Part shown: positions 1 to 11,633 of the stretch, piece by piece
How the letters are laid out: every line of letters starts with the position of its first letter
Position numbering within the stretch: position 1 is the first letter of the stretch
Assembly (NCBI GenBank): GCA_038496675.1
Contig: CM076669.1
Location: 16,036,707-16,100,706 of the forward strand
From: Rachycentron canadum
Taxonomy: Eukaryota > Chordata > Actinopteri > Carangiformes > Rachycentridae
Length of the DNA: 64,000 bases
Direction: 5' to 3'
Notes under the pieces: generated by a model
Seen by the model: the letters and a program-made list of their open reading frames with translations, nothing else
Database searches by the model: none
What the model was told of the DNA's origin: nothing
Translations under genes and position numbers: made by a program

Positions 1-512
1 TCTGTTCTCTTAAAACATTTGAGTCGATTTCTTAAGGAGTATTTTTAACCCTGCACTGTTTACATCTGTGTTAGCTTGTCAACAGTTGACTTCCTCCTGG
101 TCTGATGGTGCATTGCAGCACTTCCTGCTGTGTAACTGCCACCTGTAGATCAGTGGATTCAGTGAATTCATTGCCAGGAAGATGTATTGCACCTTAATAC
201 ATGCATGGTATTGACGTCACCAGTGTGTGCACGTCCTCGTATGTGTGCATGATACAAACATGGAGACCCACTCATAGAAAGTTGTAAGTTGCTCTTCATC
301 ACAACTAGAGGGTGAAAAGTTGACAGGGAACCTTTAAAGCATGACAGCATTAATCTAATCTGATCTAACTTTAATCGAACTGTTTTCTTTATAAATCCTT
401 GTTAATTTTTTTAAGCATTTTTTCATATCATAATTACACTGTGATGTAGAAATGTCTTCTAAGGCCAGTGGATGCTCTGTTAAACACCAAACCTTCACAC
501 TGTGTCCTACAG
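1..512 (+). other. ppp6r2: Intron of ppp6r2 upstream of its first visible exon
   Basis: No exon, repeat or RNA gene is recognisable here. The stretch is AT-rich and ends in an acceptor (tcctacag) directly before the first SAPS-family exon at 513. The N-terminal SAPS repeat exons of the gene must lie upstream of the window. Confidence 0.7.
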
Positions 513-2982
513 GTAAGCACCCACAACATGCACTCATCAAGTGAGGACGATGACATGGAGAGCCCCTTCCCCAACGACCTGTCTCTCCAGCAGGTAGGAT
601 GGACATTTCACACCACTGTTAAAATCCAAACACTTCTATCCATCTGCACTAACATCTTCCCTTCATAATGTCACCCTAAAACGTGTCCCTTTGTCTTTAG
701 GCCTTCTCAGACTATCAGATCCAACAGATGACCGCCAACTTTGTGGATCAGTTTGGGTTCAATGACGAGGAGTTCAGCGAGCATGATGAAAATATCAAGT
801 CAGTCTGGCACAGCTCGTTGATTCAGCACCAAACACAACAAAAAAGCCTCGTTCTCTCTCATTCTCAGTAAATGCTATGATTTTGTGAGAATCGGTGTGT
901 TCCTCCTCCCACAGCAGTCACCTCACCAACATTTACCAACTTTCTCCTTGTTCTCTCTCCTCAGTGCCACATTTGACAGAATTGCCGAAATAAACTTCAA
1001 TCTAGATGCTGATGATAATAGTGTAAGTGTCTTACTCTGTATTGTGTTATTATCATGAGGACTACAGCTGCTAATGATGCTACTACAGCTGTTATATTAT
1101 ATCATCCTTCATTTTGTGCAGAAGATATTTTACAGTTATGTAATTCTATGTCTTTGAATGACAAAAATGTTACCTTTTTTTAATATTATTTTCTAATAAT
1201 TAGAAAACACGGTTGTTTTACTTTGTAGGAGAATAAGGACATCATCAGAACACGCTGCTCATTGATTTAATGAACCACATCATTCTTCCAAAATAAAAAA
1301 CGTTGCTGTGTTGTTTGTGAACAGGCCAATGCAGCTGCTTTTGAAGCCTGCTGTAAAGAGAGGATACGCCAGTTTGATGATGCTGAAGAGGAGGAGGACA
1401 TTTGGGAGGAGAAGGAGATCAACTATGCAACACAAGCTAAATCCAGAACAAGGTAAACCTGGGAATATTTTTCTAGCTCTTGGTTCTCTTAGTGCCGTTT
1501 TTTTTAACCTTCTCGTCTTTCTTTGGCTCCATTGCCCCTGTCCCCCAGGTTCGGGGTCTCTCAAACCTCAGAGGGCAGCTCCAGGAGCAGCATGGAGAAT
1601 GGAGGCAGGGATCAAGACCGTGGATCTGAATCTGATGAGGACGAAGACTCTGAGCAGAACACGTCAGACCCAGGTAGATCAGAGGATCAGAAGCTGATCA
1701 AAACAAATCACAATAGTGTCATTTTAGCTTATAAACAACTCTTCAAGATGAACTCTCAGACCATTGTTTGTCTTGGCTCCAGGTCCAGGCTGGACAGCGA
1801 ATTTCAGGGACTCTGGAGGGACTGCAGCATCCCAAACCCCAGCCGGGTGGGCCAGCCCTGCTGGGAGTGGAGCAGAGACACAGGAAACAGGCTGGGCCAA
1901 CTTCACTGAGTTCCAGCCTTTCTCCGGGTGAGATGCAAATCCCCATCCATCCATCCATCCATCCATCCATCCATCCATCCATCCATCCAGCCATCCATCC
2001 ATCCATTATCTATACCGCTTACCTGTTGGTGGTGGTGGGTTGGTGGTGGTGGTTGTTGATCCCCTGGCCTGGGGCCTTTCTGTATGGAGTTTGCATGTTC
2101 TCTCTGCCTGTGTGGTTCCCTCCAGGTTCTCCAGCTTCCTCCCACGGTCCAAAGACATGTACATTGTTCTAATTTGCATGTAGGTGTGAGGGTGACTGGT
2201 TGTTTGTCTCTAAATGTCGGCCCTGTGAAAGACTGGGCGAGGGCAGGCTACACCCTGAACAGGTTGCCAATGTCAGCTGGGATTGGCTCCAGCTCTCTGG
2301 TGATTCTAAAAGGATAATGAATGAACAATGATTACTACAGAGGATACGTGTGAACAACAGTTTGTACTGTCTACCAAGCCCTTCACTGCTACTATATGGT
2401 AACATCTGCAAATGGCCATTTTATCCAATATACATCTAAATCCACAACAAAGAGTGAAATAAGATTGTGTTGGAGCAGCTGCCAGTCTTTACAACTGTTT
2501 TGTCCTTGTCTTTTCCTACAGCACAGAAACTAATCCCAGGTGCAGCTCTCCTGTGGACTCGAGCAGTGGGGTCGCAGACAAACAAGCCAAACAGAACCAC
2601 GAGAAGAGCAGTGAGTGTTGGCCTGCACTCAGCTCAGCTCTGAATCCTGCCGGCCACCTGCTGGAGACAGACACTAAAAACTGAAAGATTTTAAAATACA
2701 TGTAACAAAAGAAACTTCAGCAACACTTGTGTTTTGTGTGTGTCCCCCTCAGCTGATGTCAGTGCCTCTCCTGGTGCTTGGCCAGTGGGAGAAGGGAGGA
2801 AAGCTCCTCTCGTGGCTTCAGACAGCAGCTCCTCTGGGGGATCGGACAGCGAAGAGGATGACAAAAATGCTGCTGGTGCTCCTCCAACTGCAGCCATCAC
2901 CTCGGAAACAGCTGGCGCCCCTGGCAACAAGACTGCTGACCTCAAAAGGTTTGTATCTTGTAGTCGAAACCAGTCAACTCTG

Positions 2983-3019
<37 letters not shown>

Positions 3020-3635
3020 ACCACACTGAGGTCATTATAGCCTGAACTGGGATCTGAAATGACTGGATTTGCCCCCTTTCCTCGGTTTAGGTTTACTTTA
3101 CTGAAGTTTACTGAAGACAGAAACAGTGAAATAAATTGTGATCATTTCTGTGTGTGCATGTGTGTTGCAGTGAGGAGACTACAGTGTCTCTGGAGAAACT
3201 CTCTCTGTCAGATCCTCCTAAAGCATCAGAGCAGCCGCCTGCTGAGGACTCGCCTGTGAACGCACAGACTGACAGGAAGTAAGTAGCTGTCAATACATTT
3301 CGCTGGACTCATCCATTATCAGCCTCCAGTTAGAGCTTTTAAAATTCAACCAAGGAAACCAGAGTTGGCTGTTTGTTACTGTTGATGTTTGAATTATTCC
3401 ATTAATGTGGCCAGTGGACACGTGGTTGTTACACTGCATGTGATATCTACACGTGGCTGTGGAGAGCACGCAGCCATGGATTCCTGCTGCAGACAAACAG
3501 TCAGAGATGTCTGTCACATATATGACATCCAGCCTGGACACAGAGACTCTAGTGTCCATTTAGTGTAATAGTGCTAGTGTGATGTCAAAATGACAGACAA
3601 GTCTACTCTTTTCGCCGCTAGATGTGTGTCATATG

Positions 3636-3667
<32 letters not shown>

Positions 3668-3895
3668 GCGAGACGCCAAATCCTCTAGATCACATGACAC
3701 AGGCAGATGCCATGCACATGCGACGCATTCAATGTGTCTCAGCCATGAGTGATGAGCTGCTTAAAACACAACCATGGAAAAAAAACTCTTCCTGCCCCTT
3801 CCTTTAGATCTACATTTTGGAACCTTGGAACTACAGCGTCCCTACAGGCAACTGCTCCAAGAGCCGATCTATAAACTTGAACACAGCTGATTTGG

Positions 3896-3927
<32 letters not shown>

Positions 3928-4225
3928 CAGTGGATGTATTTTAGACATATTTTCAGGTGGCGAAACTGTTGATCTGTGCCATGTAGCTGCTCCTGCTGCT
4001 TCTCTAAACAGGGAGCTGATCTGAATCTGAAGGGCAGCACACGTCAAATAACCCAAAGTTTCATCTTAAAGTCTTGTTCGAATGCTGTGTGTTTCCCTTC
4101 CCGTAAACCCACGTACTTTGAGGCTACTCTGAGACCCTGTGTGTGTGTTTGACTGTTTCCTCTGTCGCCCTCACAGAAAGGAAACGCCACCGCCCCAAGA
4201 AGTGTCAGTGAACGGACCGGTCTGA
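513..4225 (+). CDS. ppp6r2: ppp6r2, C-terminal part: protein phosphatase 6 regulatory subunit 2 (SAPS family), 10 exons
   Basis: Regulatory subunit that binds the PP6 catalytic subunit through an N-terminal SAPS repeat; only the regulatory C-terminal region is in the window. Exons: 513-593, 701-798, 965-1022, 1325-1452, 1549-1673, 1783-1927, 2522-2610, 2753-2948, 3171-3278, 4177-4225. All junctions keep frame, giving 358 residues plus stop (1,077 nt). The start of this part reads DDDMESPFPNDLSLQQ then AFSDYQIQQMTANFVDQFGF, the family's conserved block. Downstream come FEACCKERI, EEEEDIWEEKE, GWANFTEFQPF, RCSSPVD and ASDSSSSGGSDSEED. The last two favour PPP6R2 over PPP6R1 and PPP6R3, and the chain ends SVNGPV. 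The tail is mostly acidic and Ser-rich, as expected for a disordered region. The neighbour, sbf1, is convergent as in human. Whether this is one of two teleost paralogues cannot be told from this window. Confidence 0.93.
1944..2005. repeat. CATC tetranucleotide microsatellite
   Basis: About 15 near-perfect CATC units with one CAGC interruption, starting 16 nt after the donor of the ppp6r2 exon at 1783-1927. It runs directly into the dispersed repeat at 2006-2330. Such repeats often mark the tail of that fish repeat. Confidence 0.95.
2006..2330. repeat. Dispersed teleost repeat in a ppp6r2 intron
   Basis: Contains the phrases tggagtttgcatgttctc, ccacggtccaaagacatgta, atgtcagctgggattggctc and a terminal gataatgaatgaa. 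I recognise this combination from a very common interspersed repeat of ray-finned fish genomes. The copy is diverged. Class was not determined from this sequence. Confidence 0.75.
2985..3017. repeat. GT dinucleotide microsatellite
   Basis: About 16 GT units in the ppp6r2 intron, roughly 37 nt after the donor at 2949. Confidence 0.95.
3639..3927. repeat. A-tract and T-tract inverted pair in the last ppp6r2 intron
   Basis: A run of 26 A (3639-3664) and a run of about 31 T (3897-3927) flank some 230 bp of unique sequence in the intron 3279-4176. They could pair in the pre-mRNA. They may also be poly(A) tails of two oppositely oriented retroposons, although I recognise no retroposon body between them. 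Confidence 0.8.
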
Positions 4226-4715
4226 GCGAGACCCGGCGCAGAAAAACCCAGCGGTGACGGAGCCGCGGACTGTCAGCCTCCTCCAGAGTGACTCCCCCTA
4301 AATAACCTCACTGCAGCTCTGGTGTTTTTACTGAATCACTCTGCCATGTTATTGGACCTGGACACTGCCAATCAACACCAATAATGAGGCGGCGGAACAT
4401 GTAAAAAAAAAAGAAAAATCTATATATGAAAAATGAGAAAAAACCAACAGACAGAACGGAGTGTAGAGGAATCATCTTCAAAGCCTTTTTTCCGATGTTG
4501 CACATAATTACGTGCGGTTTTAATGTAGCAGCGACAGAATCCGAGGGGTTTAACGTCATCATCGTTATTTTTTTATGTCCTGAAATATTTCTCTCCTACT
4601 TGTTCAAAGCTGTTGGACCCCCCTCCACTAGGGATTTTACATGGTCACCCCTGAATGGATAGCACAGGCTAACTTTTAACAATGCCTCAACAATAAACAC
4701 CGTTTTTTTGAAAAC
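4226..4715 (+). other. ppp6r2: ppp6r2 3' UTR (short form)
   Basis: Follows the TGA at 4223-4225 and runs to a poly(A) signal AATAAA at 4692-4697, with T-rich sequence from about 4704. A longer form is possible: AT-rich, gene-free sequence continues to an ATTAAA near 5651. The choice of end is an inference. Confidence 0.6.
4692..4697 (+). terminator. ppp6r2: Candidate polyadenylation signal of ppp6r2
   Basis: Canonical AATAAA about 470 nt after the stop codon, followed within 10-30 nt by a T-rich run. This is the first canonical hexamer after the stop. Confidence 0.6.
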
Positions 4716-4826
4716 TTTTTTTTTTTTTTTCCTTCAAGCTTACGAAAAAGCACTTATGCAGCCATTTACTGTACATGATAGCACAATGTAAGTGTTCGAC
4801 CCTCATCTCTGCTGGCTGTCTTATTA

Positions 4827-4870
4827 CCCCACCACCCCCCAACACCACCACCCATCCCCCCACCCACCCA
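4827..4870 (-). other. G-quadruplex-type motif (minus strand)
   Basis: The + strand is a run of CCCC, CCCCCC, CCC, CCCCCC, CCC, CCC blocks separated by 1-8 nt. The minus strand therefore carries GGGTGGGTGGGGGGATGGG, which fits the classical G3+ N1-7 pattern. It lies just beyond the ppp6r2 poly(A) signal. Confidence 0.75.
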
Positions 4871-6069
4871 TCATGGTTTTTCCCCTTTTTTTTCTCTCTT
4901 TGGTTGCTGTTGATGAAACATCTCTTTTCGTACATCACCAGGTTTCTGAATGTTTTGAAGTGCTTCAGGAGGGTTGGAGGAGGAGGAGGGGCGGGTCAAT
5001 GAACAGAGTTCTAATAGTATTACTGTCTTTTGCTCATGTGCAATAATGTCAATTAGCCATTTTATTTAAAATTTAAATTCACCATTTTGGTTTTTTTTTT
5101 GGTTTTTTTTAAGAATCAATCTAGCATTGGAGACTCATTTGGTAGTTTGGAGCAAACAAATCTGGATATAATCTCAACTTGAGGTTTGATTTTTAAATTT
5201 TAATTTTCTTAAGTTTTTTCTTTAGTGCATGTATAACTGGTTCTCTGTCGACCTAGCTAGTGAGCTAAGACCTTCTGATTGTATTGACCTTTAATTTCTT
5301 ATTGCTATCCCCCTGAAATCAACCAAACATTATCTACCTATATACAAATATTATCTACATTTAAAAGTAATTTTACAAGCAATCTTGAGATTACTATTGT
5401 TGTCTGTTCCTTTTTTCTCTCTCTCTCTCTCCACCAAGCACTTACTCACAGGGCGAGAGTGGCATCTGGTAAAGAGTGATGCTGTATGGTTTTTTTCCCT
5501 CTTTTTTAAAAGTTTAATTTTATTTCTCTGAGCAGCAGGATTGGAAAGAGGACAGGTCTGGGCTCTGCAGAGCTCCAGGCCTCCTCGGTGTACTTACTGA
5601 AATCATTTGACAGCGATCAGGTTCTACGATCATTGTTAAAAAAATTTGAAATTAAAAGCGTCTGGTTGACCACATTAATACCAAACACTGCGCGTCACCC
5701 GTCTGGTTGTTGTCTGTTCGTCTTTGGTGCCTGATGAGGACCAAGCACAGGCCTGCGGGTCTCTTCAAGTCTCGTCAGGTCTGCAGGTCCCTGGACTCTG
5801 ATAAAGGTGTTGCTTGTTCTTCCCTAACAGATGCAAGAAAGGTGTCGGGAGAATCAGGGAGATGTCAGTCAAACACACCCTGGGAAGAGCAGGTCAGAGG
5901 TCAAAGGTCAGGGTCGGCTACAGAGCCACAAGAGCTGGAAGGCAGACACTGAACAACTCCCCTCTGTCTGAGGTATCTTATCAAACAAGCCTCTGGTTGT
6001 AACTGCAGAACCTCACTGATACTTGGTACTGGCTTTCCTGAGACTCTGCTCCATGTCGACATGACGCCA

Positions 6070-6385
6070 TCACTTCGTCTCTACGTCGTCAGCTGCATGT
6101 TCAAGCTGACAGTTTTCTGTTCTACCACATCTCTGTGGTCTACTGGATCCAGATCTGCACTCACTCATGTTCATCAAACCAGTTTGACTTGATCTGTGAC
6201 ATGAAGCATTGTCCTGCAGGAAGTGGCCATGAGATGGTGAGTGTCCAGGAACTGTGTCCCTGGAGGAACCACCATGCTCAGCAACGAAACTCAGACTGGG
6301 GCATTCAGACCAGGACTAATGCTCTAGGTCATCCACCTCAAGGTTGGACGTGTGGTTCATGCTGATGCTTTTCTCCAGATAATTC
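6070..6385 (-). mobile_element. Tc1/mariner-type transposase fossil, internally deleted
   Basis: Successive phrases match, in order, a common fish mariner-like element in antisense: cacatctctgtggtctactg, attgtcctgcaggaagtggc, ctcagcaacgaaactcag and cctcaaggttggacgtgt. Large internal parts are missing, and no long frame survives on the minus strand. Other fossils of the same family are at 52385-52580 and 57520-57720. Confidence 0.65.
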
Positions 6386-8051
6386 TATAAATAGGGGTGG
6401 TACAAGTGTTCCTGATGAAGTGCTCAGAAACAACGCACACATATCACACTGAGCACCAGACAACACACACGACACCACACAATTTACCAGCAGTGGCTGA
6501 AGGCTCACAGTCGACCTGACGAGACCCAATTTGAAACAAAGGATCCAACCTGTCCCAAGATTTAGTGAGTGAAACTCAAACGGCAGCTCAGGTATCGCTC
6601 TTCTACATTTGAACGTTGTGTTTCAGCTAACGGTACAACCAAGGGCCTTAAAAGGTTTTTGTGAGAAAGTTATGTTATCAAGGTTGCTAGGCAACAGGAG
6701 CTGCCCTCTCTGATGCAACACTAAGGCCTTCGCGGTCAACAGCGATTACAAAAGACCACATCCTCTGAAGGATGGAGCCCCTGAATAGAGACACTGTTAT
6801 TAGCATTAGCTCATTAGCATTACGGAGCGTAAGATTAAAAGGAGAATAAATGTTCAGAATCAAGACTAAAGTTGGCAACAGCTTCACCAGATGGTTGTAG
6901 TCGCTGCCCCCTAGTGACCAAACACCGGTAAATACCGGGTGAAGTTGGCTATAATGTGGAACACAATGTGAGCGATGTGTGTAACAGAGAGGGTCCTTTA
7001 AAATCAGCTGATTGAGTGTGAACCTGTAGCTCCACCACAGGAACATACTCTCAACTTCATCATGTTCTCCTGACTCATGAGGAAGCATCACAATACAACC
7101 CTCTGCTATTCTGTAAACATCTAGAGCAATAAAACGGCACGTGCTGCGTTGTCTGAGGGGAAACTGGTGAACAGTGAACAGATGTTACAGATGAACGTTT
7201 AAACCCACGGTTTTTATTTGGATTCTAAAAACTATATTGACATGATTGACAACATAACCCGGCTCAGAAAGTCATTTCTAATTAAAAAAAAAAGCCCAAA
7301 ATAAATAGAAGGGATTATGTCATATTGTTGTAGTTAATTTAGCTGTTGACTTGTAGAGTTACCGGCGAGATGAGTAAATTAGAGTGAACAGATGAGCAGG
7401 GTCTGACTGGATGTAGACCACAGTCAAACACCATCCTCCTGTCGCTTTGGTCTGTCTGCTCCTCAGAGGATGAACCAACAGCAGTGATCCTGTCTGTGTG
7501 AATCCTCACCACTTCTACTGTCTTATAGATCAGACAGGTTCTGTTAGGAAATCATGACTGAAACATCAGCCTCTCGTGATGATGTGGACTTTATTTGAAT
7601 GATAGAACTGGGCACCATTAAATATTTGGACTGGTCCAAATTTTATCTGCTTGTTCTAATTCAAGAGAAAGTTCAGAGCTCAGTTATTTACTGGATCAGG
7701 TTCAACAGCAGTTTCTGACTTTACACTGAACATAACAAAAACCCTTCTGATCTTTTGCTAATTGATTAAAATCATTTTAATCCTTTTCAAGTAACAATAT
7801 CCCAGAGGATCCAGGTCCAGTTTCTTTGAGTATTTGATTACATCACCTTGGCCTAGGTGTGTCAGTACACAGTGACATCACTGTTGGGTGGGGCTAAAGG
7901 CACAACAGACTTGAACCACTACTTCTACCTGCTTTGAATGACTTTTCATAAATCATATCTTGAACTATCACATGACTTGTCACTGGCTGACGAGCCAGAG
8001 GAGTCTGTTGAGTTAGCAGAACCCAGCACCAGTAAGACTTGACCGTTCACA

Positions 8052-8057
8052 TTTATT
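8052..8057 (-). terminator. sbf1: Candidate polyadenylation signal of sbf1
   Basis: + strand TTTATT, which is AATAAA in the sbf1 transcript, followed in transcript direction by a GT-rich stretch (CTGGTGCTGGGTTC). It was chosen as the first canonical hexamer after the T-rich end of the UTR-like region. Confidence 0.4.
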
Positions 8058-9505
8058 TGACTGTAATCTACATCCAGAAATCCCACTCGTGTGGGCGACC
8101 AACACAGTAAAATCCAACCAGCCTTTAAAAACCACCCCAGAGGCTTTTACTCTTCCACTAACACACCATTTCCACTCTCGCACTAATGCTTGGTGCTGAG
8201 TAAGGACAAACCGTGTTTACAAAAAAAAAAATACACTGAGGGTTTACGTGTACATTTTCTTCAAAAAAAAAAAAAAAAAATTAAAAATAAACAAAACCCA
8301 TTAGTCACATTAATACAGAAATAAACAAATGGCACATTGAATTCCTAATTTAAAAATAAAGTGGTGGAACTTTCTTACGGAGGAGACAAGTTAAATAAAT
8401 TACTACCATAACGTTACATACAAATCTGAAGTAGTATATACAAAGGAGTTATTAGACAAAAAAAATCTACAATTTCAAATTTTATGTTCAACAAGACAGC
8501 AGTAAAACCATATTTTACATAAACAGGGTTTGTGTTAACAAGTGTGGGTGTTGAGTGGTTTCTGGAGAAGAGGGGTGAGTGTGGGGGGGGCAGTCTGACA
8601 AACCATTAAAAAAAAAAAAAAAGTGACGATGTTTGAATCCTTCCAGCTAAACGTACTGTTTCTCTACATCTCTAACAGATATAAACTTGTCTGTATGTAC
8701 AAGTTTCAGCACTGAAGGTGACAGGTGCTAAAGTGAGACACTGACCGCCGACGCCTCCGACACCGTGAGTCAGAACTCCGTCACATTCATGCCTGACACA
8801 CTGAGCACACGTGAATGTGACGGGCTTTATGAACAGGAACAGGAAATGATGGTGCGTTTCCACTCAGGCCTCCTCATAACTGGGTCCAGTCTGACTGTGG
8901 GCTGTGTTCATTTCACACTCACAACCTCCATTTGTAGAAATGCATGAAGCATGTTTGATATATGGTGTATCCAGGCCAAGTCTCCTGAAATGACCCCCCC
9001 CTGGATTAGACAGTGTAGCTAACTGTTGATGAAGAGTCAGATTAGGAGACAAGCATTAAAACTGGTTCTTCATTTAAATTTCAATCCATCTCTCACTGCT
9101 CTCCTCGATATGTATCGTTTTGTTCACTGTTTACATTTTCGACCACCAGAGCAACTTCACTCAGACAGACACAATTATGAGAGTGAGACTTGGACTAATT
9201 TTCCTTAAACAAACCTCCTAAAACCGTAGTCTCTGAGGCATCCTATAATATCATTCCCTTCCTTTCAGATCTCTGTTCCGAAGACGTTGCTACAAAATAA
9301 AGCCGCCCTCTCTCCTTCAGGATCCCTTAAAGTCTGGATGTTAGCAGTGATTGGTTAAAAACTAGTGGGGGAGAGTTGAGTTTAGTGAGGGGGGTTGGGT
9401 CTAATCTGTAAACACTCTCAGTGAAAGTTCACTGACACTCAATACCTGACTGACTCTAATCTCCCACTGGCTCCTGGTTTGATCTCTACGACTGATTCAT
9501 GGCTT

Positions 9506-9599
9506 TCACAGTATATCATCCTCATCATCCTCATCGTCATCATCATCTGCTGAGGACAGGCGATGAGCGTCGATCGCTTTCTGGTACAAATTAGAGATT
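9506..9599 (-). CDS. Possible alternative terminal exon with an acidic tail (unproven)
   Basis: On the minus strand a strong acceptor (a long C/T run, then TATCTAG) at 9600-9601 opens a 31-codon frame. The frame begins ISNLYQKAIDAHR, continues LSSA and ends in an Asp/Glu tail DDDDDEDDEDDIL before TGA at 9506-9508. The incoming phase needs two upstream bases. The sbf1 exon 11428-11633 ends in that phase, which would replace the PH domain. I do not recognise the peptide. The acidic part is a GAT-rich simple run, so coding is uncertain; the segment could just be 3' UTR. Confidence 0.3.
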
Positions 9600-10284
9600 C
9601 TAGATAGAAAAGGGAAAAAAAAAGAAATCCTTCATGACCCCCCCTCCCTCCTCATGCAGTTGCAGTAACACAGTCCACTTCTCTGAAACGTCTTGTGAAA
9701 ACCGGCTACATCAGGCAGTGAGAGGCGTAGAGAGCAGAGACCTCGGGGTTGTTTTGGTCCATCACCCATCAGTCCAGTCTTTAGGATTCTCCTCCAGGGC
9801 AGCCCCACAAGTCCTGTGTGAGGCTGCTCCTCCGTCCTTCCTCCCTGGCGTGTTTTAAAGGGCGACCGTGGTTAGTAGAAGGAGAGCGGGCTGTGGTTTA
9901 AAGGTGGAGGTTTCTGCAAAGATCTTCATGCTGGTCCAAGCTGCAACGACGGGCTTTAATATGCATTGTCTCTGTGCATACAGACATCCAGCGCACATAG
10001 TGGTCAGACTGTCGGGGGGTGAGAGGCTGTAGCTACTTGGTGAGTTGACAGCGAGTGGTTCTTCAGGGATGTTTTTTTTTTTTTTCTCTTTTTCTTATTT
10101 TTTTATAACAAAAACACTGAAACATGACGCAGGGTTATTAGTTCAACACTAGCCAACAGGACAGAGCTGAAGTGGTGAAAGGCCCCTTCCCCTCCCCGTT
10201 TCGCTGGGATTGGCTGGCAGAGGTGTCCATCAGGCGCCGCTCGCTCCTGGTTGCATTGCTCCTTTAAAGAGTCCAGCCTCCACC

Positions 10285-11633
10285 TCAGGCGTCTGACAAG
10301 CAGCTCTGAACACTGTCCATCCACAGCTGTGCGTTCAGGCTGTCCTGGGCACAGAAGTTATACACTCGTTTGGTCGTCTTCAGCTGAGGAGACAGAGAGG
10401 GAGATACAGACATGAGCGCGCACTAACTGAACACGTCACCACGTTACATGTCGTGGGCGTGGTCACCTCCGAGCCACATGAACCGACACTAAGACAAGCA
10501 TCTATTTAAAGGTGCTGAAGAACAAGAGTTGTTGCTGTCTCAACACTCACGGTCTGGACTGTATCTGAACATTTACAAGAGAAAAACATTTTCACTCCTT
10601 TTTGTCTCACTCTCAGAGGTGGGGAGGAGGTCAGACATCTGGAGGGAGCTCAGAGAGGAGCAGCTACAAAGATCCAGTTCAACATGTGATCAGGATTCTT
10701 CCTGAACTCCTTCTACTGGGGGGTTTCTACAGGGTTAGACCCAGAACACATGGAGAGATTTTTTAATCTGACCTGGGAGCACGTCAGGAAAATTATACGC
10801 TGCATCTGGTTCAACTGGTTCTACTTGTTATTGAGTCGCTACAGACACGATAACAAAAGCTGGGCTCTCTGAGCTTCACATGCTCCAGGTGACGAAGTCT
10901 CCATCCTGGAGAACTGTGTGAAGCCCAGGAACAGGAAGCTCCTGTTCCCCTCCCTCTGCTGACCTGAGAACAGACCACAGCCCGCTGACTCACATCAAAG
11001 AAGGCTTTCTCCTCGATGTTCTTCGGCGCTCCCATGGTGGGTGTTCCCGGCGTGACAGACTCCACATCAGCCAGCTCGATCACCCCTTTACACTCCTTAT
11101 CCTGCCTGCTCTCGTAGTATCTCAGCTGTTGGGGGGGGTCACATTGTTAGAGACACCTCACCACAGGGGGTCAACTACAAGCTTCTCAATCAGAACTACC
11201 TGATTTGAGTACATTACAGTTCACTTCCTGTTACCTGATGTTTGGTCTTGTCCAGCACGAACCACCGAGGTTTCCATGGTTTCAACAACGCTCCTTTCTT
11301 GAACAGGATGCCTTCAAAACTCCTGATGGAAAAGGATGAAAAAGACGCTTTACACACGTATCTGACACTGGCCGTGTGGTGCAGGCTCCAGCTCTGCGCT
11401 CAGTGCCGGTGGTGGGGGGGTACTGACCTGTTCTCACTCTCTGTGCTCTGGAACTGGCTGTAGAGGGTGCTGGTGCTCGGCCGACCAGCTACAGGCGTGG
11501 AGGTGGCGCTGGCCTCGCAGTCCAGCGCCAGGTTGATGGAGGATCCCACGCCGCTCTCTTGCAGGTAGACACCCTGAGAACGCCGCTGGTGGCTCAGGTT
11601 GGATGACATGAGCAGGGAGCTGGAGAACGAGGG
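10285..11633 (-). CDS. sbf1: sbf1 exons: Ser/Thr-rich linker and C-terminal PH domain, stop
   Basis: Exons in transcript order: 11428-11633, 11235-11322, 10994-11125, 10285-10383. The linker reads SQGVYLQESGVGSSINLALD and TLYSQFQSTESENR. The PH domain reads FEGILFKKGALLKPWKPRWF, VLDKTKHQLRYYES, ECKGVIELADVESV, GTPTMGAPKNIEEKAFFD and KTTKRVYNFCAQD, with the terminal helix LWMDSVQSCLSDA. The KPWKPRWFVLD strand and the helical Trp are PH hallmarks; SBF PH domains are reported to bind phosphoinositides. The TGA is at 10285-10287. Confidence 0.95.

Larger units (their letters stand above)
4716..8029. other. Convergent intergenic interval between ppp6r2 and sbf1
   Basis: No supported gene. It contains a C-rich, G-quadruplex-type segment at 4827-4870, AT-rich sequence at 5040-5660 that could be an extended ppp6r2 3' UTR, and a mariner-like fossil at about 6070-6385. 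The sequence from 6400 to 8000 showed nothing recognisable. Open frames here are short, lack splice context and resemble no family I know. Confidence 0.7.
8030..10284 (-). other. sbf1: sbf1 3' UTR (inferred extent)
   Basis: Begins after the stop codon at 10285-10287 (minus strand). The likely end is near the minus-strand AATAAA at 8052-8057. Other candidate signals lie at 7590-7595 and 7213-7218, so the UTR could be longer. Long A-runs on the + strand (8220-8231, 8263-8280) are T-runs in the transcript. A possible spliced coding segment is embedded at 9506-9599. Confidence 0.5.

Noticed and set aside
1724..2172. Several frames rich in Met-Asp-Gly-Trp or His-Pro-Ser repeats
   Set aside because: They are translations of the CATC microsatellite and the adjoining dispersed repeat.
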